Below are positions 43,714 through 52,469 of a DNA stretch of 64,000 bases, piece by piece. The position numbers and the translations under genes were made by a program. The notes beneath the pieces were generated by a model. That model was not told where the DNA came from. It made no database searches and saw only the letters and a program-made list of their open reading frames with translations. How positions within the stretch are numbered: position 1 is the first letter of the stretch; each line of letters begins with the position of its first letter. Source of the DNA: Mesobacillus harenae (GTDB taxonomy: Bacteria; Bacillota; Bacilli; Bacillales; Cytobacillaceae); NCBI RefSeq assembly GCF_013343715.1, contig NZ_JABUNR010000025.1, positions 19,393 to 83,392 on the forward strand, given 5' to 3'.

Positions 43714-44955
43714 ATGAAAATAACCATTCAAAAATTTGGCGGCACTTCTGTCAGAGATGAAACAGGCAGGGAACATGCCAGAAACCATGTTCAAAAAGCG
43801 ATCTCAGAAGGCTATAAAGTGATTGTCGTTGTGTCTGCAATGGGGCGTCTTGGTGATCCTTATTCAACGGATACCCTGCTTTCGCTAGTTGGCGGAAATG
43901 CGAATAAGCTAACCAAACGGGAGCAAGACTTAATGATGTCATGCGGAGAAGTGATCTCAAGTGTAGCTTTTTCGAACATGCTGCTGGAACACGGCGTAAA
44001 AGCTGCAGCCTTGACAGGAGCCCAGGCAGGCTTCAGAACGAATCAAGAGCATTCGAATGCTAAAATTATCGAGATGAAGTGTGAAAGACTGGTAAGAGAA
44101 CTGGAGCACCATGACGCTATCGTGGTTGCAGGTTTTCAGGGATCAGCTCCTAATGGTGATGTAACGACAATTGGCAGGGGAGGCAGTGATACATCTGCCG
44201 CTGCTCTTGGTGCTGCCTTAAATGCTGACTGGATTGATATTTTTACAGATGTGGAAGGCATTATGACAGCTGATCCACGAATTGCCGAAAATGCAAGGCC
44301 TCTTGCACAGGTTACCTATACAGAAGTTTGCAATATGGCTTATCAGGGTGCTAAGGTCATTCATCCAAGGGCTGTTGAAATTGCGATGCAGGCAAAAGTC
44401 CCAATCAGAATCCGTTCGACCTATTCAGAGTCACTTGGTACACTTGTAACCTCCTTTAACAAGGAAAACCGGGGAAGTGACCTTAGAGAAAGGCCAGTAA
44501 CGGGGATTGCTCATGTGACGAATATAACCCAAATAAAAGTTTATGCAAAAAAGGGCCAGTATAATTTGCAATCAGAGGTTTTTCAGGCGATGGCAAACGA
44601 AAGCATCAGTGTCGATTTTATCAATATATCTCCTAATGGAGTCGTATATACAGTTTCTGAAGATATGACAGACCGTGCACTCGAAGTATTGGCCAGCTTG
44701 AATCATGAACCCGAAATTGAGAGAGGTTGTGCAAAAGTCTCGGTGGTGGGAGCTGGAATGGCAGGTGTCCCAGGTGTTACTTCAAGAATTGTAACAGCTC
44801 TTTCTGAAAAAGAGATACGAATTCTGCAATCCGCTGACAGCCATACAACAATTTGGGTACTCTTAAAGCAAGACGATCTCGTCAAAGCGGTAAATGCCTT
44901 GCATGATACTTTCCGCCTTGATAAGGAACATCTAGAATATGAACGTAATGACTGA
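43714..44955 (+). CDS. dapG: Aspartokinase I (DapG)
   Basis: 413 residues. First step of the aspartate pathway; in B. subtilis this isozyme is inhibited by meso-diaminopimelate. The kinase domain has QKFGGTSV at the start, TIGRGGSDTSAAALGAAL (about 150) and DIFTDVEGIMTADPR. Two ACT-like regulatory segments follow residue 260. Two ATGs lie side by side at 43711 and 43714; the second is better spaced from GGGGTG (five bases), so I took it. The choice changes one residue. Confidence 0.95.
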   Translation: MKITIQKFGGTSVRDETGREHARNHVQKAISEGYKVIVVVSAMGRLGDPYSTDTLLSLVGGNANKLTKREQDLMMSCGEVISSVAFSNMLLEHGVKAAALTGAQAGFRTNQEHSNAKIIEMKCERLVRELEHHDAIVVAGFQGSAPNGDVTTIGRGGSDTSAAALGAALNADWIDIFTDVEGIMTADPRIAENARPLAQVTYTEVCNMAYQGAKVIHPRAVEIAMQAKVPIRIRSTYSESLGTLVTSFNKENRGSDLRERPVTGIAHVTNITQIKVYAKKGQYNLQSEVFQAMANESISVDFINISPNGVVYTVSEDMTDRALEVLASLNHEPEIERGCAKVSVVGAGMAGVPGVTSRIVTALSEKEIRILQSADSHTTIWVLLKQDDLVKAVNALHDTFRLDKEHLEYERND

Positions 44956-44980
44956 AAAGATTTGAAAAGGAGTGGGGTAG

Positions 44981-45850
44981 ATGGTTCAGTTCGGCCGGAT
45001 CTCGACAGCAATGGTAACCCCTTTTGATAATAAGGGGCATATAGACTTTGCTAAAACAACACAGCTCGTTAACCATTTAATCGATAATGGTACAGATTCT
45101 CTAGTAGTTGCAGGAACAACCGGGGAATCACCGACTCTTTCAAAAGAAGAGAAGCTAGCATTATTCCAGCATGTTGTCAAAGCAGCAGATAAGCGGATTC
45201 CTGTTATAGCAGGAACTGGCGGAAATGACACATATGCCTCGATCGAGCTGACAAAAAAAGCAGAGCAAATCGGCGTAGATGCCATTATGATTGTAGCCCC
45301 GTACTACAACAAGCCGAACCAGGAGGGGCTGTACCAGCATTTCAAAGCTATTGCACAGAGTACAACCCTGCCAGTAATGGTTTACAATATTCCGGGACGT
45401 TCAGCGGTGAATATTCATCCTGACACAATTATCCGTCTTTCAGAAATTACAAATATTGTTGCTGCTAAAGAAGCGAGCGGTGACTTAAATGCGATGACGA
45501 AAATTATCGCCAGCACACCCGACGATTTCGTTTTATATAGTGGCGATGACAGCTTGACCCTTCCTGTATTGAGCATTGGAGGAGCTGGAGTTGTTTCGGT
45601 CGCCTCACATGTGTTCGGGAAAGAAATGCAGGAAATGGTTGGAGCGTTTTTAGATGGAGACAGACAGCAGGCAGCTAAGCTTCATCAAAACCTGCTTCCT
45701 AAAATGGAAGGGCTGTTCGCGGCACCAAGCCCTGTACCAGTAAAAACAGCACTCCAGCTAAAAGGCTTCGGAGTGGGCTCAGTCCGCCTGCCGCTTGTCC
45801 CATTGACAGAGCAGGAGAGAAACACACTTAAAAATGTATTAGGAATATAA
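44981..45850 (+). CDS. dapA: 4-hydroxy-tetrahydrodipicolinate synthase
   Basis: 289 residues. Condenses pyruvate with aspartate semialdehyde. The Schiff-base lysine is K163 in VAAKEASGD. Also visible are GTTGESPTLSKEEK, the Tyr-containing VMVYNIPGRSAVNI and SGDDSLTLP. An AAAAGGAG ribosome binding site precedes the ATG. The product feeds cell-wall diaminopimelate, lysine, and dipicolinate via DpaAB upstream. Confidence 0.97.
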   Translation: MVQFGRISTAMVTPFDNKGHIDFAKTTQLVNHLIDNGTDSLVVAGTTGESPTLSKEEKLALFQHVVKAADKRIPVIAGTGGNDTYASIELTKKAEQIGVDAIMIVAPYYNKPNQEGLYQHFKAIAQSTTLPVMVYNIPGRSAVNIHPDTIIRLSEITNIVAAKEASGDLNAMTKIIASTPDDFVLYSGDDSLTLPVLSIGGAGVVSVASHVFGKEMQEMVGAFLDGDRQQAAKLHQNLLPKMEGLFAAPSPVPVKTALQLKGFGVGSVRLPLVPLTEQERNTLKNVLGI

Positions 45851-45859
45851 TTATCCGGT

Positions 45860-45889
45860 AAAAGCCAGTCATCTGACTGGCTTTTTTTG
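45860..45889 (+). terminator. Rho-independent terminator of the asd-dapG-dapA operon
   Basis: AAAGCCAGTCA and TGACTGGCTTT are separated by two bases and followed by a T-run. It is 10 bases after the dapA stop. Confidence 0.92.
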
Positions 45890-46106
45890 CAGGTGTTTTT
45901 ATATTAGATTCTAAAGTTTAAAAAATGCGGGCAAAAGTATCTATACGAAAAGGTGAAAAATCTTATCAGAGAGTAAAAACTTTTTTTACAGAGCATGTGT
46001 CCTGGTCTGCTCTTATATATTAGGGAAATCCCCAAGGGAATGGCTTTTCTTTAAAAACTTATGATACTTAGACATGAGTCATTTAAATCAGCAGCTATAA
46101 TAAAAG

Positions 46107-46136
46107 TTGTGAAGATTTTCCTCCATCAAGTATAAT
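46107..46136 (+). promoter_or_regulatory. Promoter of rnjB
   Basis: TTGTGA (46107-46112), 18 bases, TATAAT (46131-46136), about 50 bases before the rnjB start. The rest of the 300-base gap from dapA has no recognisable feature. Confidence 0.6.
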
Positions 46137-46185
46137 GATTATAACTGGTCATGGACGGCCCAATTTTGCATAGGAGGAAGAAGTT

Positions 46186-47841
46186 TTGAAAAGTATGAAC
46201 CAAAACATCAAAGTAATTGCTCTCGGTGGCGTAGGGGAAATGGGAAAAAATATGTATCTTACTGAGGTGGACGACGATATTTTTATCGTGGATGCAGGCC
46301 TCATGTTTCCTGAAGACGGCATGCTCGGTATAGATATTGTTATTCCTGACATTTCCTACTTAATCGCTAATAAGGATAGAGTTAAGGCGATTTTTTTAAC
46401 TCATGGTCATGAAGACCATATTGGTGCCTTATCCTATGTTTTAAATAAAGTGAATGTGCCGGTTTATGGGACAAGGCTGACGATTGAACTTACAAAAGCA
46501 AAACTAAGTGAACAAGAGTTTCAGGGTAAAGCCGATTTACGCGAAATCGAATCATCGACCCGGCTTGAATTTGAAACAGCAGAAGTGACATTTTTTAAAA
46601 CAAATCATAGCATCCCAGGGTCAGTAGGAGTGTGCATTCACACTTCTGAAGGAGCTGTTGTCCATACAGGAGATTTCAAATTTGACCAAACAGCGGGTGA
46701 GTTGTACCGTTCCGAAATTGGTAAAATGGCGCAAATTGGTGAAGAGGGAGTCCTTTGCTTGCTGTCTGACAGCTCAGAGGCAGAGAGACCAGGTTACACG
46801 GTTTCTGAAGCTATCGTAGCAAGAGAATTGTCAGATCATTTTTATAGTGCTCCTGGCAGGATTATAGCCGCTTGCTTTGCTTCAGATATAAATCGTATTC
46901 AGCATATCTTTGACAGCGCGTTGGAAAACCGCAGGAAGGTAGCTGTTGTAGGAAAGAGTCTGCAGAGGGTTTTTGATATCGTTCTTCGTCTTGAGTATGT
47001 TCAGGTAGATAAAGATATTATCATCCCGATTGAGGATATTTCAAAATACAATGACAATGAGTTGGTCATTTTAACAACTGGAAGTCAAGGTGAACCGATC
47101 GAGGCATTGCAGAAAATGGCTAAGAAAACTCATTCCCAGGTGAATATCCAGCAGGGAGATACAGTTCTAATTGCTGCATCTCCTATACTCGGCAGTGAGT
47201 TGTTTATTTCTAAAACAGTTGATATGCTGCTAAGGGCAGGTGCCAGTGTTGTGTCCGGAAAGCGGACAGGCCAAGGGTCAAGCCATGGAAGCCAAGAAGA
47301 GCTTAAATTTATGATTAACTTAATGAGGCCAAAATTCTTTGTCCCTGTCCATGGGGAATATGGAATGCTAAGAGCCCATGCCAATGTAGCAAAAGAATGT
47401 GGGCTATCAGAAGGTCAAATTTACATTCCTGCCAAAGGTGATGTCGTTGAACTAACAGGCGGAAAGCTTATAAGTGTTGAAAAGGTTGCTGCCGGGAATA
47501 CTTTAATTGATGGGATCGGAATCGGCGATGTCGGAAATATTGTTCTAAGAGATCGACGACTTCTGTCGCAGGATGGAATATTGATTGTCGTTGTAACGCT
47601 TAATCGAAAAGAACGGCGAATCGAGGCAGGTCCTGAGATTATTTCGAGAGGATTTGTGTATGTCCGTGAGTCTGAAAAACTTATGGAAGATTCCGCAGCC
47701 CTTGTTAAAGGGATTGTTGAAAAAAATATTTCAAGAGATTGGGGCACAATCAAGCAGGAAATGCGTGACGCATTGTATCAGCACTTATACAGTAAAACAA
47801 AGCGCCGCCCAATGATCATGCCAATAATCATGGAAGTTTAA
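46186..47841 (+). CDS. rnjB: Ribonuclease J2-type metallo-beta-lactamase nuclease
   Basis: 551 residues. RNase J enzymes do 5'-3' exonuclease and endonuclease cleavage of mRNA and rRNA. The metallo-beta-lactamase motif THGHEDHIG (H73, H75, D77, H78) is complete, followed by the beta-CASP domain (SDSSEAERPGYTVSE) and HGSQEELKFMI, PVHGEYGMLRAHA. The C-terminal domain ends MPIIMEV. I call it J2 because it sits between dapA and tepA as ymfA/rnjB does in B. subtilis. The start is TTG at 46186, eight bases after AGGAGG; the ATG three codons later is too far away. Confidence 0.88.
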   Translation: MKSMNQNIKVIALGGVGEMGKNMYLTEVDDDIFIVDAGLMFPEDGMLGIDIVIPDISYLIANKDRVKAIFLTHGHEDHIGALSYVLNKVNVPVYGTRLTIELTKAKLSEQEFQGKADLREIESSTRLEFETAEVTFFKTNHSIPGSVGVCIHTSEGAVVHTGDFKFDQTAGELYRSEIGKMAQIGEEGVLCLLSDSSEAERPGYTVSEAIVARELSDHFYSAPGRIIAACFASDINRIQHIFDSALENRRKVAVVGKSLQRVFDIVLRLEYVQVDKDIIIPIEDISKYNDNELVILTTGSQGEPIEALQKMAKKTHSQVNIQQGDTVLIAASPILGSELFISKTVDMLLRAGASVVSGKRTGQGSSHGSQEELKFMINLMRPKFFVPVHGEYGMLRAHANVAKECGLSEGQIYIPAKGDVVELTGGKLISVEKVAAGNTLIDGIGIGDVGNIVLRDRRLLSQDGILIVVVTLNRKERRIEAGPEIISRGFVYVRESEKLMEDSAALVKGIVEKNISRDWGTIKQEMRDALYQHLYSKTKRRPMIMPIIMEV

Positions 47842-47842
47842 A

Positions 47843-48083
47843 ACCTAAAGCGGAGGCGCCTTGGTTAACCCCGACAAGCGCTGGAGGGCCTGAAGGTGAA
47901 GTTGTTCTTTGACTTCATCGGCAGGACCGAAGCGACTCGAGGGGTTAGGCGCAGCAGCTGGAAGAACCTAAAGCGGAGGCGCCTTGGTTAACCCCGACAA
48001 GCGCTGGAGGGCCTGAAGGTGAAGTTGTTCTTTGACTTCATCGGCAGGACCGAAGCGACTCAAGGGGTTAGGCGCAGCAGGGC
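47843..48083 (+). repeat. Two tandem X modules (123-bp period)
   Basis: The unit starting AACCTAAAGCGGAGGCGCCT occurs at 47842 and 47965. The copies differ at one clear position (CTCGAGGGG versus CTCAAGGGG). Each folds as a long hairpin: GCGCCTTGGTTAACCCC opposes GGGGTTAGGCGC, with an inner GAAGTTGTTCTTTGACTTC stem. A degenerate fragment (CCAGCTACTGCG ... AGCGCCTAGCCC, about 48172-48247) lies further downstream in the opposite orientation. The 511-base rnjB-tepA gap otherwise holds a terminator and no gene. Confidence 0.9.
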
Positions 48084-48137
48084 ATGTATGACAATTCTTT
48101 CTTTAACGAAAGATGGTTTATAATTAGTAAACAAAAG

Positions 48138-48169
48138 AAGGCGCTGATTCCAGCGCCTTTTTCTTTTTG
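48138..48169 (+). terminator. Rho-independent terminator of rnjB
   Basis: AAGGCGCTG-ATTC-CAGCGCCTT followed by TTTCTTTTT, located beyond the repeat modules. Confidence 0.9.
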
Positions 48170-48352
48170 TATCCAGCTACTGCGTAGAACCTGCTTCCCC
48201 TGCATTAAGTTAACAACGGTTAAAATTACTGTCAGCGCCTAGCCCTAGAGCTATCTAATATGGTTTTTAAGTATGTATATCTCTTCCTTCGCATGAAAAA
48301 AAAATCATAGCTCATACTAACTTATATCATGCCTGAAGGGAGAAAATAATGG

Positions 48353-49165
48353 ATGAATATGAATAATAATAATTATGCTTCCGGTAACCAGCGAGGCCAG
48401 CATTATGGTGAAAATCCCTCTTTTCAACAGGGAAACAATGCTCCGGGCAATCCTGGGGGGCAAGAGGGACACAAAGATGAGAAATCAGGACTGCTAGAAA
48501 AGATTCAACAGCTTGGTCAAACGAATGTCCCACAGCTCTCGCAGGATTCTAAAATTCACTGCTTAACGATTGTGGGCCAGATTGAAGGGCACTTGCAGCT
48601 TCCTCCACAAAATAAAACAACTAAATACGAGCATTTAATCCCACAAATTGTTGCGATCGAACAAAATCAAAATATAGAGGGCCTTCTTGTGATTTTAAAT
48701 ACGGTTGGGGGAGATGTAGAGGCTGGTCTTGCCATTTCAGAAATGCTTGCCTCCCTATCAAAACCTACTGTTAGTCTTGTATTGGGCGGAGGCCACTCGA
48801 TTGGTGTTCCGATAGCAGTTGCATGTGATTACTCTTTCATTGCTGAAACAGCAACCATGACGATCCATCCGGTCCGTCTAACAGGCTTAGTGATCGGGGT
48901 TCCGCAAACATTTGAATACCTAGATAAAATGCAGGACAGGGTAATCAATTTTGTTACAAGGAATTCTAATATATCTGAAGAAGACTTTAAAGAATTGATG
49001 TTTGCTAAGGGAAACTTAACCAGGGATATCGGAACAAATGTGGTCGGGTCCGAGGCTTCTGACTTTGGGTTAATTGATGAAGTGGGGGGCGTAGGGCAGG
49101 CGCTGAAAAAGCTTAATGAATTAATTGAATTAAATAAAGATAAGAACGAAGGGATCATCCAATGA
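48353..49165 (+). CDS. tepA: ClpP-like serine protease TepA
   Basis: 270 residues. The N-terminal 50 residues are Asn/Gly/Gln-rich and probably disordered. The rest is a ClpP/crotonase-fold domain with the Gly-rich VILNTVGGDVEAGLAI, catalytic S149 in GGGHSIGVP and H172 in MTIHPV. TepA was described in B. subtilis as translocation-enhancing and as acting in degradation of small acid-soluble spore proteins; its role here is inferred. GAAGGGA lies upstream of the ATG at 48353. Its TGA overlaps the ylzJ start. Confidence 0.92.
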   Translation: MNMNNNNYASGNQRGQHYGENPSFQQGNNAPGNPGGQEGHKDEKSGLLEKIQQLGQTNVPQLSQDSKIHCLTIVGQIEGHLQLPPQNKTTKYEHLIPQIVAIEQNQNIEGLLVILNTVGGDVEAGLAISEMLASLSKPTVSLVLGGGHSIGVPIAVACDYSFIAETATMTIHPVRLTGLVIGVPQTFEYLDKMQDRVINFVTRNSNISEEDFKELMFAKGNLTRDIGTNVVGSEASDFGLIDEVGGVGQALKKLNELIELNKDKNEGIIQ

Positions 49166-49374
49166 TATTATACACGGCTATGCCTCAAGAGTTAGTTTAT
49201 CAAACGGATCCTCAGGAATATAGTCAGCAGTTAATGGTTTCGTATAATGGTATTCCTGTATTAGCTGAGCGGACAGAGGATCATAATTATCGTGTGGTCA
49301 GGGTAATGAGCACCGACCCGAGCCATTTCTTAGAGGCTGGATGCACACCTGGCACGAAGCTGCCGTTAGTTTAA
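49162..49374 (+). CDS. ylzJ: YlzJ-like small protein
   Basis: 70 residues. The start MILYTAMPQELVYQTDP and the later RVVRVMSTDPSHFLEAGC identify the YlzJ-like family, conserved beside tepA in spore-forming bacilli. No function is known, and there is no membrane segment. The ATG overlaps the tepA stop as ATGA, so it is translationally coupled. Confidence 0.9.
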   Translation: MILYTAMPQELVYQTDPQEYSQQLMVSYNGIPVLAERTEDHNYRVVRVMSTDPSHFLEAGCTPGTKLPLV

Positions 49375-49470
49375 AAATAACAGTTCAAGGTCCCTATATT
49401 AAATTTTAGTTATTAAAAAGGGTAGTCTACCCTTGTCCATTTGCTATGTTATAATAAGAGGCAAACACAT

Positions 49471-49500
49471 CAGCAGCCGCAATTGGCTGCTTTCTTTCTT
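49471..49500 (+). terminator. Terminator-like hairpin before spoIIIE
   Basis: AGCAGCC and GGCTGCT pair around GCAATT, with TTCTTTCTT after. A TGTTATAAT extended -10 box (49447-49455) lies just upstream, so any transcript from it would meet this hairpin within about 15 bases. It may instead end the tepA-ylzJ transcript. Confidence 0.6.
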
Positions 49501-49564
49501 CCTGAAAAAAATAGCGGGTTTTTGGCTATGATGTGAATGCAGACTATGATATAAGGTGATAAAA

Positions 49565-51895
49565 ATGGCGAAAAAGAAGCGACGATCCCGGAAAAAAGAA
49601 AACACCATCAAACAAACCATTCAATTTGAGCTGATTGGCCTTATATTGATTGCTCTTGCTGCTATTGCTATGGCTAACTTGGGGGCAATGGGAAGAGCCA
49701 CCGTGTTGTTTTTCCGCTTTTTTATGGGAGAATGGTATATGATTAGCCTGATGGGGCTTGTGGTATTCTCAGGGTATATTATGTGGAAACGAACACTTCC
49801 GAATCTCTTTCATACAAAACTTATTGGTACATATTTTATAATTGGCAGTTTTCTATTATTGAGCCACATACCGTTAATGGAACTATTATCAGAAGGAGAT
49901 AGATTTCAGAATCCCAGTGTCATAAAAAACACATTTGAACTTTACATGATGGAAGTAAGAGGGACTGCCTCGACGAGAGAACTAGGCGGAGGGATGATCG
50001 GTGCCATTTTGTTTGCCCTTTTTTATTTTCTTTTTGATGAAGCAGGTTCGAAAATCATTGCAGCCGTTTTTGTGTTGATCGGCTTTATTTTAATTACTGG
50101 AAGAACGTTTGGCGAAACGACAGGGAATCTTCTTCAAAGTGCCGGGAATTTTATTAAAGAACAGTGGCTAGCTTTTATGGAAGATGTCGGCAGTTGGCGT
50201 GATGATAGAAAGAAGCGTAAAGCTGAAAGAAAAGCACATCGCGAAGAGGAAAAGAAGTCCAAGCCTGATAAAAAGCAGGAACAGGCAGTGAATGCAGAAG
50301 AAGTTTCTGAACCGGAACCGTATACTGAGCCTATCATTTCAAGTTTTGCCGAACGAGCCTATCCACAGCAGCCTTCTGCAGCGGAAGTGAAAAAACCGGT
50401 CAAGACAGCAGAAAGTTCGGAAACAGAGGATGAAGTGGTTCCTCCGATTACGTTTACAGAAGTGGAAAACGTTTCCTACGAGCTGCCGCCTGTTAGTATT
50501 CTTAAACTGCCGACCCAGACGGACCAGAGCGGAGAGTATGAGTTAATACATAACAACGCAGCAAAACTGGAAAGAACCTTTCACAGCTTTGGAGTGAAAG
50601 CGAGAGTAACCCAGGTGCATCTTGGTCCTGCGGTTACAAAGTATGAGGTCCATCCAGATGTGGGAGTGAAAGTGAGCAGGATCGTCAGCCTGAGCGATGA
50701 CCTGGCCTTAGCACTGGCCGCCAAAGATATCAGAATAGAAGCGCCAATTCCAGGGAAGTCTGCTATTGGCATAGAGGTTCCTAATTCTGAGGTTGCAATG
50801 GTTTCTCTTAGAGAAGTACTGGAGGACAAGCATAATAATAGACCTGCTTCAAAGCTGTTAATTGGTCTTGGCAGAGATATTACTGGGGAAGCTGTGCTTG
50901 CTGAATTAAATAAAATGCCCCACCTTTTAGTTGCAGGTGCTACTGGCAGCGGTAAAAGTGTCTGTATCAACGGCATTATTACATCCATTTTAATGAGAGC
51001 GAAGCCTCATGAAGTAAAGCTTATGATGATTGATCCAAAAATGGTTGAATTAAACGTTTATAACGGTGTGCCACACTTGCTGGCCCCTGTTGTTACCGAT
51101 CCTAAAAAAGCCTCCCAGGCATTAAAAAAGGTCGTAAGTGAGATGGAGCGGCGTTATGAGCTTTTCTCTCATACAGGCACTAGAAATATTGAAGGCTATA
51201 ATGATTATATAAAACGCTACAATGCAGAAGAAGAGGTAAACCAGCCGCTGCTTCCTTACATTGTTGTTATTGTCGATGAGCTTGCTGATTTGATGATGGT
51301 TGCATCATCCGATGTTGAAGATGCAATCACGAGATTGGCCCAGATGGCTAGGGCTGCAGGAATTCATTTAATTATCGCGACACAGCGTCCTTCAGTGGAT
51401 GTTATAACAGGGGTAATCAAAGCAAATATTCCATCAAGAATTGCTTTTGCCGTTTCTTCACAAATAGATTCAAGAACTATTCTTGATATGGGAGGTGCTG
51501 AAAAGCTCCTAGGCAGGGGAGATATGCTGTTTTTGCCGGTTGGTGCTTCCAAGCCCGTTCGTGTTCAGGGAGCTTTTTTATCCGATGAAGAGGTAGAAGA
51601 TATCGTGGACTTTGTTATTGGCCAGCAAAAGGCGCAATATCAGGAGGAAATGATTCCTGACGATATCCCTGAAAAAACAGGGGAAGTCGAAGATGATTTA
51701 TATGATGATGCTGTTCAAATGATTATTGAAATGCAAACTGCTTCAGTATCGATGTTGCAGAGAAGATTTCGGATCGGCTATACAAGAGCAGCTCGGCTGA
51801 TCGATGAAATGGAAGCCCGCGGGATCGTCGGTCCTTATGAGGGCAGTAAACCGCGTGCCGTACTAGTCGCGAAGACAGAAGAAGCCAGCTCTTAG
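49565..51895 (+). CDS. spoIIIE: DNA translocase SpoIIIE (FtsK family)
   Basis: 776 residues. Pumps the forespore chromosome through the sporulation septum. The basic N-terminus AKKKRRSRKKE is followed by four membrane helices (about 20-180), a charged linker (about 200-310) and the RecA-like motor with Walker A GATGSGKS (458-465) and Walker B VVIVDELADLMMV. The C-terminal winged-helix gamma domain (MLQRRFRIGYTRAARLID) reads polar DNA motifs. The ATG at 49565 follows AAGGTGAT; a GTG inside that site at 49556 is less likely. Confidence 0.97.
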   Translation: MAKKKRRSRKKENTIKQTIQFELIGLILIALAAIAMANLGAMGRATVLFFRFFMGEWYMISLMGLVVFSGYIMWKRTLPNLFHTKLIGTYFIIGSFLLLSHIPLMELLSEGDRFQNPSVIKNTFELYMMEVRGTASTRELGGGMIGAILFALFYFLFDEAGSKIIAAVFVLIGFILITGRTFGETTGNLLQSAGNFIKEQWLAFMEDVGSWRDDRKKRKAERKAHREEEKKSKPDKKQEQAVNAEEVSEPEPYTEPIISSFAERAYPQQPSAAEVKKPVKTAESSETEDEVVPPITFTEVENVSYELPPVSILKLPTQTDQSGEYELIHNNAAKLERTFHSFGVKARVTQVHLGPAVTKYEVHPDVGVKVSRIVSLSDDLALALAAKDIRIEAPIPGKSAIGIEVPNSEVAMVSLREVLEDKHNNRPASKLLIGLGRDITGEAVLAELNKMPHLLVAGATGSGKSVCINGIITSILMRAKPHEVKLMMIDPKMVELNVYNGVPHLLAPVVTDPKKASQALKKVVSEMERRYELFSHTGTRNIEGYNDYIKRYNAEEEVNQPLLPYIVVIVDELADLMMVASSDVEDAITRLAQMARAAGIHLIIATQRPSVDVITGVIKANIPSRIAFAVSSQIDSRTILDMGGAEKLLGRGDMLFLPVGASKPVRVQGAFLSDEEVEDIVDFVIGQQKAQYQEEMIPDDIPEKTGEVEDDLYDDAVQMIIEMQTASVSMLQRRFRIGYTRAARLIDEMEARGIVGPYEGSKPRAVLVAKTEEASS

Positions 51896-51925
51896 ATTAA
51901 CTCAGAGCCGACTCGTTATATAAAC

Positions 51926-51958
51926 AAAGGGGATGAACACTGTGGTTCATCCCCTTTC
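51926..51958. terminator. Bidirectional terminator after spoIIIE
   Basis: AAAGGGGATGAAC and GTTCATCCCCTTT form a 13-bp stem around ACTGTG. It lies between spoIIIE and the oppositely oriented remnant at 51966-52259 and could serve both. Confidence 0.88.
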
Positions 51959-51965
51959 CTAATTT

Positions 51966-52259
51966 TTAAGCTTCCTCGCCCAATACTGCCTCGGCAATAT
52001 TTACAGCGTGGTCTCCAACCCTCTCTAGGTTGCTGATAATGTCAATGTAAACGATTCCCGCTTGACCGGAACATGCACCCTCTGTCAGGCGGATTATATG
52101 CTGTTTACGCAACTGGCGTTCCATATTATCAATCTGGTCTTCTTTTTCAATAACAAGTCTTGCTAGGTCTTTATTACTTAAATTAAAAGCTAAGGCTGTA
52201 AACGTCGAAGAAGACTTGCAGAAGTCGACTAAAGAAGCAGGGGAAGGTTTCTTTATTAA
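51966..52259 (-). pseudogene. Remnant of a Na/Pi-cotransporter-like gene (PhoU-like C-terminal domain)
   Basis: The minus strand reads in one frame from an in-frame stop near 52262 to a TAA at 51966-51968, about 97 residues. The last 75 are strikingly PhoU-like: ARLVIEKEDQIDNMERQLRK, HIIRLTEGACSGQAGIVY and DIISNLERVGDHAVNIAEAV. That domain normally ends Na/Pi-cotransporter family (NptA/YjbB-like) proteins of over 500 residues. There is no start codon with a ribosome binding site, and the membrane part is missing. Upstream sequence to the ymfC promoter has no further recognisable coding, so this is a truncated remnant. Confidence 0.82.
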
Positions 52260-52391
52260 GATTTACTAATTTAAAGGCAAACTATTATACCAAAGTAAAT
52301 GTCAAAGAAAAGATAGTAAATTTGACGTATTTGTGCTTTTCAGCTTTTTTCGACAAAATGATCAATGGCTATTTATTTATATGTGGAAAAG

Positions 52392-52407
52392 TGTTATAGT
52401 ATTTTCG
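52392..52407 (+). promoter_or_regulatory. Extended -10 promoter of the GntR-family gene
   Basis: TGTTATAGT, with TATAGT at 52395-52400; the -35 region is A/T-rich and weak. The predicted start near 52407 lies about 20 bases before the palindrome at 52425. Confidence 0.5.
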
Positions 52408-52424
52408 ATTAGTAGGAATGATAT

Positions 52425-52442
52425 ACATCAGAGGTCTGATGT
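52425..52442. promoter_or_regulatory. Probable GntR operator (autoregulatory)
   Basis: The perfect inverted repeat ACATCAGA-GG-TCTGATGT lies between the promoter and the ribosome binding site of the regulator gene. It shares the core AGAGGTCTGA with the palindrome before nupO at 54565. Confidence 0.62.
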
Positions 52443-52469
52443 CTTGAGTTAAAGGTTGGAGGAGACCCC

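Noticed and set aside
47843..48083. CRISPR or minisatellite
   Set aside because: Only two long (123-bp) units with hairpin structure and no spacers; they belong to the dispersed X module family.
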